Shown: one piece after another, positions 27,163 to 36,589 of the stretch
Numbering within the stretch: position 1 is the stretch's first letter
How the letters are laid out: each line of letters starts with the position of its first letter
Assembly (NCBI GenBank): GCA_002279935.1
Contig: NCCZ01000015.1
Coordinates: 79,187-143,186 of the forward strand
Direction of reading: 5' to 3'
Length of the DNA stretch: 64,000 nt
Source of the DNA: Hyphomicrobium sp. 12-62-95
Lineage (GTDB): Bacteria; Pseudomonadota; Alphaproteobacteria; Rhizobiales; Hyphomicrobiaceae
Translations under genes and position numbers: made by a program
The notes under the pieces: model-generated
Databases searched by the model: none
What the model was told of the DNA's origin: nothing
Seen by the model: the letters and a program-made list of their open reading frames with translations, nothing else

Positions 27163-28974
27163 ATGGCAGCAGCACTCCTCACCCTCCGCGACATTCACCT
27201 GACCTTCGGCGGCACGCCCCTCCTTGAAGGCGCGGACCTCAACGTCGAGCCGGGCGACCGCCTGTGCCTCGTCGGCCGCAATGGCTCGGGCAAGTCAACA
27301 CTCATGAAAATCGCCGCCGGCCTCGTCGAACCCGACAGCGGCGAACGCTTCGTGCATCCCAACGCCTCCGTCCGCTACCTCCAGCAGGAACCAGACTTCG
27401 GCGACGCGGAAACGGTCCTGGCCTACGTCGAAGGCGGCCTCGGCCCTACGGACGATCCCTACCGCGCCCGCAAGCTCCTCGACGACTTCGCCATGACCGG
27501 CGACGAAGACCCGTCCCATCTCTCCGGCGGCGAAGCCCGCCGCGCCGCTCTCGCCCGCGCCCTCGTCGCCAACCCCGACGTGCTCCTCCTCGACGAGCCG
27601 ACCAACCACCTCGATCTCCCCGCCATCGAATGGCTGGAAAAGACGATCCAGGGCCTGCGCGCCGCCATCGTCCTCATCAGCCACGACCGCCGCTTCCTCG
27701 AAACGCTGTCGAAAAAAACGCTCTGGATCGACCGCGGCGTCACGCGCGAATTGCCCCAAGGCTTCGCTCACTTCGAAGCCTGGCGCGACAAGGTGCTCGA
27801 CGAAGAAGAAGCCGAACGCCACAAACTCGACCGCAAGATCGTGCGCGAAAATCAATGGATGCACGGCGGCGTCACCGGCCGCCGCAAGCGCAACGTCCGC
27901 CGCGTGCGCGAATTGAAGGCCATGCGCCAGGAAGTCCGCGAACAGCGCCACGTGCAAGGCAACGTCCGCCTCGCCGCCACCGACGGCGGCACATCCTCAC
28001 GCCTCATCGTTGAAGCGCTCGATATCAACAAGAGCTACGGCGACACCGTCATCGTCCGCGATTTCTCAACCACCATCCTGCGCGGCGACCGCGTCGGCCT
28101 CGTCGGCCCCAACGGCGCCGGCAAGACCACCTTGCTCCGCATGCTCACCGGCGAGCTTGCCCCCGACAGCGGCACCATCCGCCTCGGCCAATCCATCGAA
28201 CTCGTCACCCTCGACCAGAAGCGCGATGAACTAAAGCCCGAGTGGACGCTGGGCGAAGCCCTCACCAACGGCCGCGGCGATCAGGTCAGCGTCAACGGCA
28301 AGGTGCGCCACGTCGTCAGCTATATGAAAGATTTCCTGTTCACCTCCGAACAGGTCCGCTCACCCATGAAGGTGCTCTCGGGCGGCGAACGCGGCCGCCT
28401 CATGCTGGCCCGCGCACTTGCCAAACCGTCGAACGTCCTTGTCCTCGACGAGCCGACCAACGACCTCGATCTCGAAACCCTCGATCTCCTGCAAGAAATG
28501 CTGGCCGACTACCCCGGCACCGTCATCCTCGTCAGCCACGACCGCGACTTCCTCGATCGCGTCGTCACCAGCGTCATCGCCGCTGAAGGCGACGGCCAAT
28601 GGAGCGAATACCCCGGCGGCTATTCTGACATGCTGGCCCAGCGCAAAGGCGCCGACCTCGACCGCCGCAACGCAGCCTCCGAGTTCAACAGGCCCGCAGC
28701 CTCGGACGTGAAACCAGCCGAGCCGCAGAAGCAGAAGCGCAAACTCTCCTTCAAAGAGAAACACGCGCTGGAAACGCTGCCCGCCCGCATCGATGCGCTC
28801 ACCACCGAGATCGCCGCACTGCAATCCAAACTCGCCGACGGCACGCTCTACTCCAAGGACCCCAAAGCCTTCGCCGACACCACGGCCGCACTGGCCAAGT
28901 CGGAAGCGAAACTCACCGCCGCCGAAGAGCAGTGGCTCGAACTGGAAGTGCTGCGCCAAGAGATCGAGGGTTGA
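27163..28974 (+). CDS. ABC-F family ATPase (Uup-like)
   Basis: A 603-residue soluble protein with two ABC domains and no membrane segments. Walker A motifs are GRNGSGKST (about residue 42) and GPNGAGKTT (about 320); signature motifs are [15 protein letters not shown] and [15 protein letters not shown], each followed by DEPTNHLDL or DEPTNDLDL. The C-terminal 70 residues are a charged coiled coil, as in Uup. ABC-F proteins act on ribosomes or, for Uup, on branched DNA intermediates. It lies 66 bases after the SDR gene and converges with gspG. Confidence 0.92.
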   Translation: MAAALLTLRDIHLTFGGTPLLEGADLNVEPGDRLCLVGRNGSGKSTLMKIAAGLVEPDSGERFVHPNASVRYLQQEPDFGDAETVLAYVEGGLGPTDDPYRARKLLDDFAMTGDEDPSHLSGGEARRAALARALVANPDVLLLDEPTNHLDLPAIEWLEKTIQGLRAAIVLISHDRRFLETLSKKTLWIDRGVTRELPQGFAHFEAWRDKVLDEEEAERHKLDRKIVRENQWMHGGVTGRRKRNVRRVRELKAMRQEVREQRHVQGNVRLAATDGGTSSRLIVEALDINKSYGDTVIVRDFSTTILRGDRVGLVGPNGAGKTTLLRMLTGELAPDSGTIRLGQSIELVTLDQKRDELKPEWTLGEALTNGRGDQVSVNGKVRHVVSYMKDFLFTSEQVRSPMKVLSGGERGRLMLARALAKPSNVLVLDEPTNDLDLETLDLLQEMLADYPGTVILVSHDRDFLDRVVTSVIAAEGDGQWSEYPGGYSDMLAQRKGADLDRRNAASEFNRPAASDVKPAEPQKQKRKLSFKEKHALETLPARIDALTTEIAALQSKLADGTLYSKDPKAFADTTAALAKSEAKLTAAEEQWLELEVLRQEIEG

Positions 28975-28998
28975 CGCCGAACATCGGCGCCGCCAGGA

Positions 28999-29499
28999 TC
29001 AGTTCAACACATCCTGATCTTCGCCGGAGCCGCCCGGAGCATTGTCGCGACCCAGCGAATAGACATCCGGCTGCCCGCCCCGTCCCACGCGCCGGTAGCG
29101 GTACGGCTGCCCCCAGGGATCGACGATGCCCGTCGCACGCTTGATGTACGGACCCTTCCAGCGCGCCTGACCATCGGGAGCCGATACGAGCGCCTTCAGC
29201 CCCACGTCATCCGGCGGGAACGATCCATTGTCGAGCGCGTAGAGCTCAAGCGCCGTATAAAGCGCACTGATCTGTACCCGCGCCGTCTCGGTGCGTGCGC
29301 CGCCGAGATAGCGCAGAACCTGCGGCGCGGCGATGGTCGCGATCAAGACAATGATCCCCAGCACCACCAGCAATTCGAGCAGCGTAAAACCGTCATCCCG
29401 CCGTCCCCGGCGCGCGCGCGGATTACGAGAACGTCGGTTCGGCCAAAAAGTGGATCTGAACATTGAGGGCACTCGAGGACATGATCGCGCGTCGATCAT
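28999..29499 (-). CDS. gspG: type II secretion major pseudopilin GspG
   Basis: A 166-residue major pseudopilin. The prepilin peptidase site is after Gly37 (RRDDG/FTLLELLVV) with Glu at mature position 5. The mature domain has the GspG C-terminal signature (LYALDNGSFPPDDVGLKALV, then WGQPYRYR and a Ca-site-like DVYSLGRDNAPGG). The leader is long and Arg-rich; ATG 29463 would shorten it by 12 residues and no ribosome-binding site decides between them. It lies downstream of the prepilin peptidase gene and converges with the ABC-F gene. This is one outlying block of the T2SS locus. Confidence 0.92.
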   Translation of the reverse strand: MIDARSCPRVPSMFRSTFWPNRRSRNPRARRGRRDDGFTLLELLVVLGIIVLIATIAAPQVLRYLGGARTETARVQISALYTALELYALDNGSFPPDDVGLKALVSAPDGQARWKGPYIKRATGIVDPWGQPYRYRRVGRGGQPDVYSLGRDNAPGGSGEDQDVLN

Positions 29500-29552
29500 T
29501 CAAACCTATCGTTCTGCTCATGCCACAACAAGCCGAACCCGGCGGCATGCTT

Positions 29553-30131
29553 TCACAACGGCGGCCCATAAAGCCAGATGATCCACGTCCCGGCCGCCAG
29601 AAACGGTCCGAACGGGATAGCCGTGGCCGACGTCACGCGCTGACCTAAGGCGGCCAGCACGGCCACCGCAACCAAAGCCAACGCGCACGCCCACAGCACC
29701 ACGGCGGGAAGCGCCGCCAAACCCGTCCAGGCCCCCGCGGCCGCCAGGAGTTTCGCATCGCCAAGGCCCAAGCCGTGCCGCTGCCGCCACTGGAAATAGA
29801 CCACGCGCACCAGGGCCAACATGACAAACCCGGCCGCCGCAGCCAAAAGGCGCTCCAACCCGTCGCCCCACGCGAGCACGTGCGCGATGACAATCCCGGC
29901 CGCAGCCAACGGCAACGTCACCCAATCGGGCAACCGCAACGTCCGCAGATCGATCACGCTGCCGGCAATGAGCCCGGCCGCCAAAACCGCACCGGCCATG
30001 ATCTCCGTGAAAGGCCGCGCCACACCCCATGCCAAAGCAGGCACGGCCACGCCCGCATACGCGACCGCTAAGACCGCCGCGGTGACACCCGCCGGCACAG
30101 CCAAATTCAGCGATGTGTCCTGAACGGACAT
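29553..30131 (-). CDS. prepilin peptidase (A24 domain only)
   Basis: About 192 residues from ATG 30131 (a TTG at 30149 would add six). It is a polytopic aspartyl protease with the two catalytic Asp motifs: SVIDLRTLRLPDWVT (first Asp region) and GLGLGDAKLLAAAG (GxGD). The N-terminal cytoplasmic cysteine-rich methylase domain of PilD/GspO is absent, so it likely cleaves prepilins without N-methylating them. It is directly upstream of gspG and should process GspG, H, I, J and K. Confidence 0.88.
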   Translation of the reverse strand: MSVQDTSLNLAVPAGVTAAVLAVAYAGVAVPALAWGVARPFTEIMAGAVLAAGLIAGSVIDLRTLRLPDWVTLPLAAAGIVIAHVLAWGDGLERLLAAAAGFVMLALVRVVYFQWRQRHGLGLGDAKLLAAAGAWTGLAALPAVVLWACALALVAVAVLAALGQRVTSATAIPFGPFLAAGTWIIWLYGPPL

Positions 30132-30244
30132 GGTGAAAACACCATCCAACTCAATAACCGCGCTCCTGGCGCGGCACCGGAACCAACACGAATCACGCTA
30201 AGGCTTCTGCAGCAACGCGTGCTCAAGGCCCAGGACAATCTGCC

Positions 30245-30565
30245 ATGCCGGTGAACATCCGTCACATGAGAAGGCCCGACCGGGCAGCGATCCTCGCGCT
30301 CGCCGCGACCGCCGCTGCCGTGGCGTTAGCCCCGGCGGCGTCCGCCCAAGTCGCCGAAGTCCAGTATCGCAGGCCGCCGCCGTACGCCGTCGAACTGCCG
30401 CCACCGGAAGCCCGAGGCTGCTACTACCATCGCGGCCGCCGCTATTGTGGCGCTTACTGCTATTGGGAAGTCAACGGCAAGCGCTACTGCCAGCGCCGCG
30501 AGCGCGATGCCCACTCGCAGGCGCCGATCATCGAAGACTACGGCGATATCCCGGTGATGAAGTAA
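30245..30565 (+). CDS. small secreted cysteine- and tyrosine-rich protein
   Basis: A 106-residue protein with a Sec signal peptide (hydrophobic residues 13-34, cleavage after ASA). The mature part has a Pro-rich start (RRPPPYAVELPPPEARG) and a compact core with four cysteines (GCYYHRGRRYCGAYCYW, then RYC). An in-frame ATG at 30266 is an alternative start. It lies inside the T2SS locus on the opposite strand, converging with gspK, with only 6 bases between the stops. Function is not recognised; a secreted or envelope protein is as far as the sequence goes. Confidence 0.65.
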   Translation: MPVNIRHMRRPDRAAILALAATAAAVALAPAASAQVAEVQYRRPPPYAVELPPPEARGCYYHRGRRYCGAYCYWEVNGKRYCQRRERDAHSQAPIIEDYGDIPVMK

Positions 30566-30571
30566 GCTGCC

Positions 30572-31468
30572 TCAGCACGGGGGCGCCGAGGCGCCGCGTG
30601 CCAGAAGCGCCTCGTCGTTCGCATTCAATTCGCCCTGCATCCAGCTGATATGGCGTAACGTCTCGCCAGGCCGCTGCGGACGCGCAATAACGGTCTCGCG
30701 CACATATCGCGCGCCCTCCACCATGCCGATGCTGCGGACCCGGTAAAACGTGCGCGTTGATCGCGCCGAGAAAGCTGCCGGCAGATCTGGACGGTCGCCA
30801 AATGCAGACGAAAATCCGCCCGCGCCCGCGCCGTTCGCTATCAACTGCAACAGCGCATCCGCCGCCACCGCGCCATCCACGCCACCCGCTGTAACGGCCG
30901 TCGTCAAATGCGGCTTCGCGCGGTCTCGAATGGCTGCAGCAAGACCCAACACGCGATCCAACTCCGCAACACTCTCAAAGTCTCCGTTCTTGGGGCGAAA
31001 CGAGAGCCCCGCCGCCGCATAAGCCTCGCGCTCGGCGCCCCCGGATTGCGCCACATCGTCGGCATCACGATAGTCAAAAATCCGCGCCACCGCGGTCTGC
31101 GCCTCATCGCGCGAAGCGCCAAGGCCGGAAAAAAAAGCCAATAGAAGCGCGCGATTGTCGGTGTTCAGCGGCACCTTACCGGCCTCGTCGGTGATCGAAA
31201 CCGCAACCGCACCCGCCCCCGGGAGCGCACAAACCACCGGCTCCAGATCACCATCCGACTGCACACGCGCCACACCCAGCGCGACGCCGCCATCCGCCAG
31301 TGCACGGGCTTGAGCGATATCAACGGCCGTACGTGTTTCGCGCAACGCCGACTGCACCGAACGACCGGCAATCAACCCAATCACTGCGAGCAGAAGACAC
31401 ACGGCGATCGCAAAGATCAGGATGAAACCTGCATCGGCGCCTTTCAGGTTCGACGAATTGAAACGCAT
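30572..31468 (-). CDS. gspK: type II secretion minor pseudopilin GspK
   Basis: From ATG 31468, just downstream of the gspD stop, a 298-residue GspK. The prepilin site is Gly14/Phe15 (GADAGFILIFAI), and the mature protein lacks the otherwise invariant Glu5, a known hallmark of GspK, which caps the pseudopilus tip. The body contains DEAGKVPLNTDN and an alpha domain of some 200 residues. The frame is open further upstream to 31639, but that overlaps gspD. It is probably co-transcribed with gspD. Confidence 0.9.
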   Translation of the reverse strand: MRFNSSNLKGADAGFILIFAIAVCLLLAVIGLIAGRSVQSALRETRTAVDIAQARALADGGVALGVARVQSDGDLEPVVCALPGAGAVAVSITDEAGKVPLNTDNRALLLAFFSGLGASRDEAQTAVARIFDYRDADDVAQSGGAEREAYAAAGLSFRPKNGDFESVAELDRVLGLAAAIRDRAKPHLTTAVTAGGVDGAVAADALLQLIANGAGAGGFSSAFGDRPDLPAAFSARSTRTFYRVRSIGMVEGARYVRETVIARPQRPGETLRHISWMQGELNANDEALLARGASAPPC

Positions 31469-31493
31469 GACCGTCAACCCAAGAACCTGCGGC

Positions 31494-33917
31494 CTATCGT
31501 GCCAGCCTGTCGAATTGCTCCCGATGCTCGGGAAGCGTCTCCCGCTGCGGGCGCGTGTTGAAGTTGAGCCGGTCGCGGAATTCCGCCGCGATCGCACCCG
31601 TCTGCCGCTCATCGTTAACGATATGCGGCGTGATGGCAATCATCAGCTCAGTCCGGGCGATCTCGTCATCCTTGTTCTTGAAAAGGTTACCGATCAGCGG
31701 AATGTCACCGGCGAGCGGCACTTGCTGACGCTGGCGCGTGGCCCGGTCCTGCATCAGGCCGGCGAGAACAACGCTTCCACCGTTCGAAACGGTGACAGTC
31801 GTCTTGATGCGGCGCTGCGCAATCGTCGGGCTGTCGATATCTGACGTGGTGGTCGCCTTGGCGTCGCTGACCTCCTGCTCGATATCGAGCAGGATGCGCC
31901 CATCATCGGCGACCCGCGGAATGATCGTGAGAAGAACACCCGTCTCGCGGAACGAGATGGCATTCACGATCGGCGCCAGCACCTCATCCGACGCAACAGC
32001 CTGCTGCGTCGCGATCGGGACCTGATCGCCAATCTGCAAAACGGCTTTCTTGTTGTTCAGCACCATCAGCGAAGGCGACGACACCACGTTCACGTTCGTG
32101 ATGTCAGCCAACGCATTCAAGGCAACCTTGGCATTCGTGGTGTTGAGGAAGTAGGCAAAACCGGGGAACTGCGGCGCAATCGACCCCAGTGCCGCGCCCG
32201 CCAGAGTATCCGTCAACCGGAACTCGCTGCCACCCTTCTCGAAGAACCAGCGCAGCCCGAATTTCAAATCATCCGTCAGCGTGACCTCGGCAATTGTCGC
32301 CTCAATCAGCACCTGCGGCGGCATGAGATCGACTTCCGACAGAACCTGCCGGATTCGCCGCCATTCCCCCGGCGTCGCCGAGACGACAATGGCATTGTTG
32401 CCGTCATCGGCCACGAAAGAAATTCCGCTGTCGCGATCGTCGGGAACGCTTTGCGAAACGCTGCCGGTTGTCACGCCATTCGCCGCCCCTGCCGCGAGCG
32501 GATCGGCGGCCGCATCGGCGGTTGCCGCCAGCGCCGGTTCGTTGGCAACAGGAGCGGACGCAGGCGGCGTCCCCAGCGTGACCACTTCGGCCGGCGCATC
32601 GAGCGGCGGTGCCACGCCGCCACCCGACCGCACAGGCAACGTAATCGATCCCGTCGGCGTCGACGGATTGGCCCCGTTGACCGGGCTCGCGACCGCCGAA
32701 GCGACACCGGCAGCAGGCGCGCTCTCACGGCGCGGCCCCGGCGCCGGATAGAGGCGCTGCAAGATCGTGACGAGTTCCTGCACCGGGCGATACTGCACCT
32801 GATAAACGTACGCCCGGCGCTGCGTCGCCTCAGCAGCCAGATCGATCCGCTGCAACCAGATCTCGGCCTTCTTCAAATATTCCGGCCGCGACGTGATCAC
32901 CAGAATGGCTTTCAGACGCTTGTTGGGCACAAAGCGCGCCATGCCCTTCGATGGGCTGTCGCTGTCATTGGCGAAGATCGTGTCGAGTTCTTTCGCGATT
33001 GCCTCGACATCGGATGTCTCGATCGGAAATATACCGAACGACATGCCGCGCATCCAATCCACATCGAAGACGCGCACTGTCTCCGTCATGGATTCCAACT
33101 CCGAGCGCGTCCCCGTCAGAATGAGCAGATTGCGCGAGGTATCAGCCCGCGCAACCATGCTCTTCGGCGCCACGGACTTGAGAATACGCTCCATCTCGGC
33201 GGCCGAGACATACTTCAACGGAACAACTTCTGTGCCCACCCCTGGACCGCGCAATTGCCCGGCGATCCGTGGCTTTGCCGGCTGACCGGCGGCCAGCGCC
33301 TCATCGCGCGTCACGATCCGGTAGACGCCATTGTCGACAATGAGTGCCGCGTCATTCGTCGTCAGCACCGTCTCGAACAACTCAAGCAGCGCATCGCGGC
33401 TGACGGGCTTCACCGTTTGTAGCGTCACCGTCCCCTTGACCCGATCGCTGACGGTATAGGGTACGCGCATCAGATCGTTGAAAACCGTAGCCGCAGCTTC
33501 CGGTATGGTCGCGCCGGCAAGATCGAGACTGACCCCATCGCCAGTTTCGACACCTACGCTCCGGCTGCCATTCGCGGACGGAGCCGCATTGTCCCGGCCC
33601 GTGCCCGGCGCCAGTTGAGCACCACCACCAATTCCAGGATCGGCCGTCTCGCCCGGCCGCACATAGTTCGCCTGCCCGGGATAAACTTGCGGCTGACCGG
33701 CCGCCACAGTCCCAGGAGGCCCCAGCGGCGTACCGTTCGGACGCCCGATCGATCCGGTGGGCTGCCCGCCGCCAATCGGCTGCGGCAAGCTCAATTGCTC
33801 CATCGGCAGACTGCAGCTCGCCAAAACCACCGCAAGACCGGCAAACAGCAAAGATCGCGCAGCCCCAATCGGCCGCGTCAGCACACAGACAACGTGTTTG
33901 AGAACCCGCGAAGGCAT
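31494..33917 (-). CDS. gspD: type II secretion outer-membrane secretin GspD
   Basis: An 807-residue secretin. The N-terminus is a lipoprotein signal (FAGLAVVLASC, lipobox Cys about residue 35), so this is a lipidated, possibly self-piloting secretin. Periplasmic N-domains follow (about 125-480), interrupted near residues 405-510 by an Ala/Pro/Val-rich insert. The C-terminal secretin barrel carries VNVVSSPSLMVLNNKKA and VPLAGDIPLIGNLFK. It is divergent from the multicopper oxidase gene across a 359-bp region and upstream of gspK. Confidence 0.95.
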   Translation of the reverse strand: MPSRVLKHVVCVLTRPIGAARSLLFAGLAVVLASCSLPMEQLSLPQPIGGGQPTGSIGRPNGTPLGPPGTVAAGQPQVYPGQANYVRPGETADPGIGGGAQLAPGTGRDNAAPSANGSRSVGVETGDGVSLDLAGATIPEAAATVFNDLMRVPYTVSDRVKGTVTLQTVKPVSRDALLELFETVLTTNDAALIVDNGVYRIVTRDEALAAGQPAKPRIAGQLRGPGVGTEVVPLKYVSAAEMERILKSVAPKSMVARADTSRNLLILTGTRSELESMTETVRVFDVDWMRGMSFGIFPIETSDVEAIAKELDTIFANDSDSPSKGMARFVPNKRLKAILVITSRPEYLKKAEIWLQRIDLAAEATQRRAYVYQVQYRPVQELVTILQRLYPAPGPRRESAPAAGVASAVASPVNGANPSTPTGSITLPVRSGGGVAPPLDAPAEVVTLGTPPASAPVANEPALAATADAAADPLAAGAANGVTTGSVSQSVPDDRDSGISFVADDGNNAIVVSATPGEWRRIRQVLSEVDLMPPQVLIEATIAEVTLTDDLKFGLRWFFEKGGSEFRLTDTLAGAALGSIAPQFPGFAYFLNTTNAKVALNALADITNVNVVSSPSLMVLNNKKAVLQIGDQVPIATQQAVASDEVLAPIVNAISFRETGVLLTIIPRVADDGRILLDIEQEVSDAKATTTSDIDSPTIAQRRIKTTVTVSNGGSVVLAGLMQDRATRQRQQVPLAGDIPLIGNLFKNKDDEIARTELMIAITPHIVNDERQTGAIAAEFRDRLNFNTRPQRETLPEHREQFDRLAR

Positions 33918-34276
33918 CTATATTTACCAAGCTGTACGCAAAGGTCTTTCGCGCTCAACTCGGCATCGATTCGGGCACCAGAGTCGAGAAACCAGCGTGG
34001 CCCGTCGGCATCAGAAGAGGGGTTGTGCACATCAAGCGGTTGATCAACCGCCGGCCCTCAATGTTGACCCTGCACAGATTTTTGACCTTAGGTCCCTAAC
34101 GGATATCGGACCTTGGTCCGTAGTGCATCTTTAACGTCCGGTTAATTCTCTTAGCCACGGGAAAGAGGTATCGCGCAGTCGCGCACCGTGTCCGCAGATC
34201 GTCGTTTCGACGATTGCGAACGGGCGTTCGGCACGTCGCGTCCCCTCTCCACCGGCTTCGGCGGGAGAAGCCTGAG
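33918..34276. promoter_or_regulatory. divergent control region between gspD and the multicopper oxidase
   Basis: The 359-bp gap holds the promoters of gspD (minus) and the copper oxidase (plus) and is free of convincing genes. Its middle contains two GACC...GGTC dyads (34084-34120, listed separately). GGGAGAAG at 34263-34270 is the ribosome-binding site of the oxidase. Confidence 0.6.
34084..34120. promoter_or_regulatory. paired GACC-GGTC dyads, candidate regulator binding sites
   Basis: GACCTTAGGTC (34084-34094) is followed by the perfect palindrome CGGACCTTGGTCCG (34107-34120). They lie about 160-190 bp from the oxidase start and 170-200 bp from the gspD start. The 12-mer CGGACCTTGGTC recurs upstream of the heme peroxidase gene at 62292-62303, again paired with a second similar dyad. 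A shared transcription factor is suggested, not shown. Confidence 0.45.
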
Positions 34277-36574
34277 ATGTATATCGACGAGAAAGAATCC
34301 AAGCGGCGTCATTGGGAAGCGGAAAAGGCGCGGGATAACCGTGCCGAAATTGTCAGGGCGCTATCGGTCGGCGACGTCACGCGCCGCGAACTCATCCGCT
34401 GGGGCATTTTCACATCAAGCGGTTTTCTCGCTGCCAAGAACGGCCTCAACCCGTTCGTGAAAAGCGCCTACGCGCAGGTTCCCACGGGAGTCCCACGCAG
34501 CCCGTTGTTCGGAGCTAAGAAATTCACCCAGGAACTGCCGCGCCTTCCGGTCGTCGAGCCCTACAGTCTTCTGAAACCAGACCAATTCAATAATGTCCCG
34601 TGGCCAACTCATCTCGGCGAACCCGCAGCGCGCCGGCTCTCCTACCACACAGATTTCACCCTGCACAAAGAAGCAGGATTGCAGATCCCGGCGGATTTGA
34701 TCAATCCTATGACGGGCGTCGGTCCGATCGAAGGCCGTCCCCCGGGCGAATATTTCGCGCACCAGAAGTGGGACAAATATCTCCCCAAAAAGGGCTACAT
34801 CCTCTCACTCAGCCAGTGCGCACCCGGAACAAAGTTCCATCCCAATTTCGAAGCCCAAGATGCCAACAGTGTCTGGAGCTTCGGTGCAGGCAAGGGCACG
34901 CGCGGCGGCCTGCCGCCGTTGCTGAAGGTTCGCTACGGCGAACCGGTCACCATGCGCGTCTACAACAACCTGCCGACGAGCAAGAGCGACAACAACGGCT
35001 TTGGCATCAACCAGGCCTCGACCCATTTCCACAACGCTCACAACGGAGCGGAGAGCGACGGCGCATGCAACGCCTACCACTACCCGGGAACGTTCTACGA
35101 TTATCGCTGGGGTCTGACCCTCGCCCGCTCCGACAAACCTGAATACAAGGTCGAAAACCGCAGCGGCGCCGCCCTGCTGAAGGCATCCGGTCCCGATGGC
35201 AACAAGGGCCTGATCCCCGTCGACGGCGACTTCCGCGAACTACAAGGCACCCTGTGGTTCCATGACCACCGCTTCTTCTACACCGCCGAGAACGTCTACA
35301 AAGGCCACTTCGGCGCGGTGAATGTCTATAGCGGCCCCGATCGCGGCAACGAGCGCTTTAGCACGGACGGCGTGAACCACTGCCTCCCCAGCGGCTGGGT
35401 CCACGACTACGGCAACATCGATTTCGATGTGAACCTCTTTGTCCATGACATGGCCTACCGTCAGAACGGCCAGCTTTTCTTCGACATCTTTAACATGGAC
35501 GGCTTCCTCGGCGACGTCATGTGCGTGAACATGGCCTACGCGCCGTTCATGAAAGTGCTGCCGCGCAAGTATCGGTTCCGTTTGAATAACGCCTGTATGT
35601 CGCGGTTTGTGCAGTTGGCCCTCGTCACGTCCACCAAGAAGGCCGTCCCCTTCAAGTTCATCGCCAACGACGGCAACTTCGTCGTCAACCCGATCACTCT
35701 GAGCATGCTCGACGAGCAAGGGACAGGCGAGCGCTACGACATCGTCGTCGACTTCTCCGCATTCCCGGTCGGGACAAAGATCCAACTGGTCAATTTGCTC
35801 AAGCACAAAAACGGCAAAAAGCCCGACAAGCGGCTTTCCATCAGCGAAGCTTTGAGGGGCGACAGCGAAGATCCTGCCGTCGGCGCCATCATGCAGTTCG
35901 TTGTTTCGAGTTCGGTCCAAAGCGTCGACGCACCGGGCACAACAATCCCCGCATCGGAAAAGGATTGGAGCAAAGTTCCACCCGTCCTAACCGAGCAGAT
36001 CCCTGTCATCACACCCGTCCGCGTGCGCGAAATCGAGTTCAAGCACGACTCCCTCAATGCCGCGAAGGATTGCCTTCCCAGCTGCGAGGACAAGGATTTC
36101 CTGCCCTGGGTCATCCGCGTCGATGGCGAGTCCACCCACTCGCTCAACGCCAATCGCATCTCCTTGCTCATCCCAAAACCCGGCGAGACCGAGCATTGGG
36201 TCGTCTCGACCGGCGGCGGCTGGGATCATCCGATCCATCTCCACTTCGAGGAAGGCATCACGATCAACCGCGGCGGTGACGCCATTCCAGCGACGGAACG
36301 GCTCGTGCGGAAAGACGTCTGGCGGCTCCGGCCCGGTGGAACGGTGAAATTCCAAGTGACGTTCGGTGAATTTGGTGGGTCGTATGTGAACCACTGCCAC
36401 AACACAGTGCACGAGGATTTTGCGATGCTTATGCGCTACCAGGTGCTGTCTGACGACCCCAACAGCCCGCAGTATCGCATCATTCCGACCCCGATCCCCG
36501 GCCCGGACGGCGTCACGTACATCATGAAGCAGGATGTACTCCCCGAAGCCTGGCCCAAGAAGAGCAGTACCTAG
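34277..36574 (+). CDS. Tat-exported multicopper oxidase
   Basis: A 765-residue copper oxidase starting at ATG 34277 (GGGAGAAG upstream). Near residues 36-65 there is a twin-arginine signal (VTRRELIRWGIF, a hydrophobic stretch, then SAYA). All four copper-ligand clusters are visible: THFHNAH (about 252), WFHDH (about 327), HPIHLH (about 650) and HCHNTVHEDFAM (about 705), so types 1, 2 and 3 copper should assemble. The long N-terminal region before the first cluster is unusual compared with laccases. Multicopper oxidases in related bacteria oxidise Mn(II), iodide, phenols or Cu(I). It is nested inside a type II secretion locus and followed 15 bases later by a SCO-cytochrome gene, suggesting export to the cell surface and dedicated copper loading. 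The substrate is unproven. Confidence 0.9.
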   Translation: MYIDEKESKRRHWEAEKARDNRAEIVRALSVGDVTRRELIRWGIFTSSGFLAAKNGLNPFVKSAYAQVPTGVPRSPLFGAKKFTQELPRLPVVEPYSLLKPDQFNNVPWPTHLGEPAARRLSYHTDFTLHKEAGLQIPADLINPMTGVGPIEGRPPGEYFAHQKWDKYLPKKGYILSLSQCAPGTKFHPNFEAQDANSVWSFGAGKGTRGGLPPLLKVRYGEPVTMRVYNNLPTSKSDNNGFGINQASTHFHNAHNGAESDGACNAYHYPGTFYDYRWGLTLARSDKPEYKVENRSGAALLKASGPDGNKGLIPVDGDFRELQGTLWFHDHRFFYTAENVYKGHFGAVNVYSGPDRGNERFSTDGVNHCLPSGWVHDYGNIDFDVNLFVHDMAYRQNGQLFFDIFNMDGFLGDVMCVNMAYAPFMKVLPRKYRFRLNNACMSRFVQLALVTSTKKAVPFKFIANDGNFVVNPITLSMLDEQGTGERYDIVVDFSAFPVGTKIQLVNLLKHKNGKKPDKRLSISEALRGDSEDPAVGAIMQFVVSSSVQSVDAPGTTIPASEKDWSKVPPVLTEQIPVITPVRVREIEFKHDSLNAAKDCLPSCEDKDFLPWVIRVDGESTHSLNANRISLLIPKPGETEHWVVSTGGGWDHPIHLHFEEGITINRGGDAIPATERLVRKDVWRLRPGGTVKFQVTFGEFGGSYVNHCHNTVHEDFAMLMRYQVLSDDPNSPQYRIIPTPIPGPDGVTYIMKQDVLPEAWPKKSST

Positions 36575-36589
36575 CCGGGAGCAGGGCGC

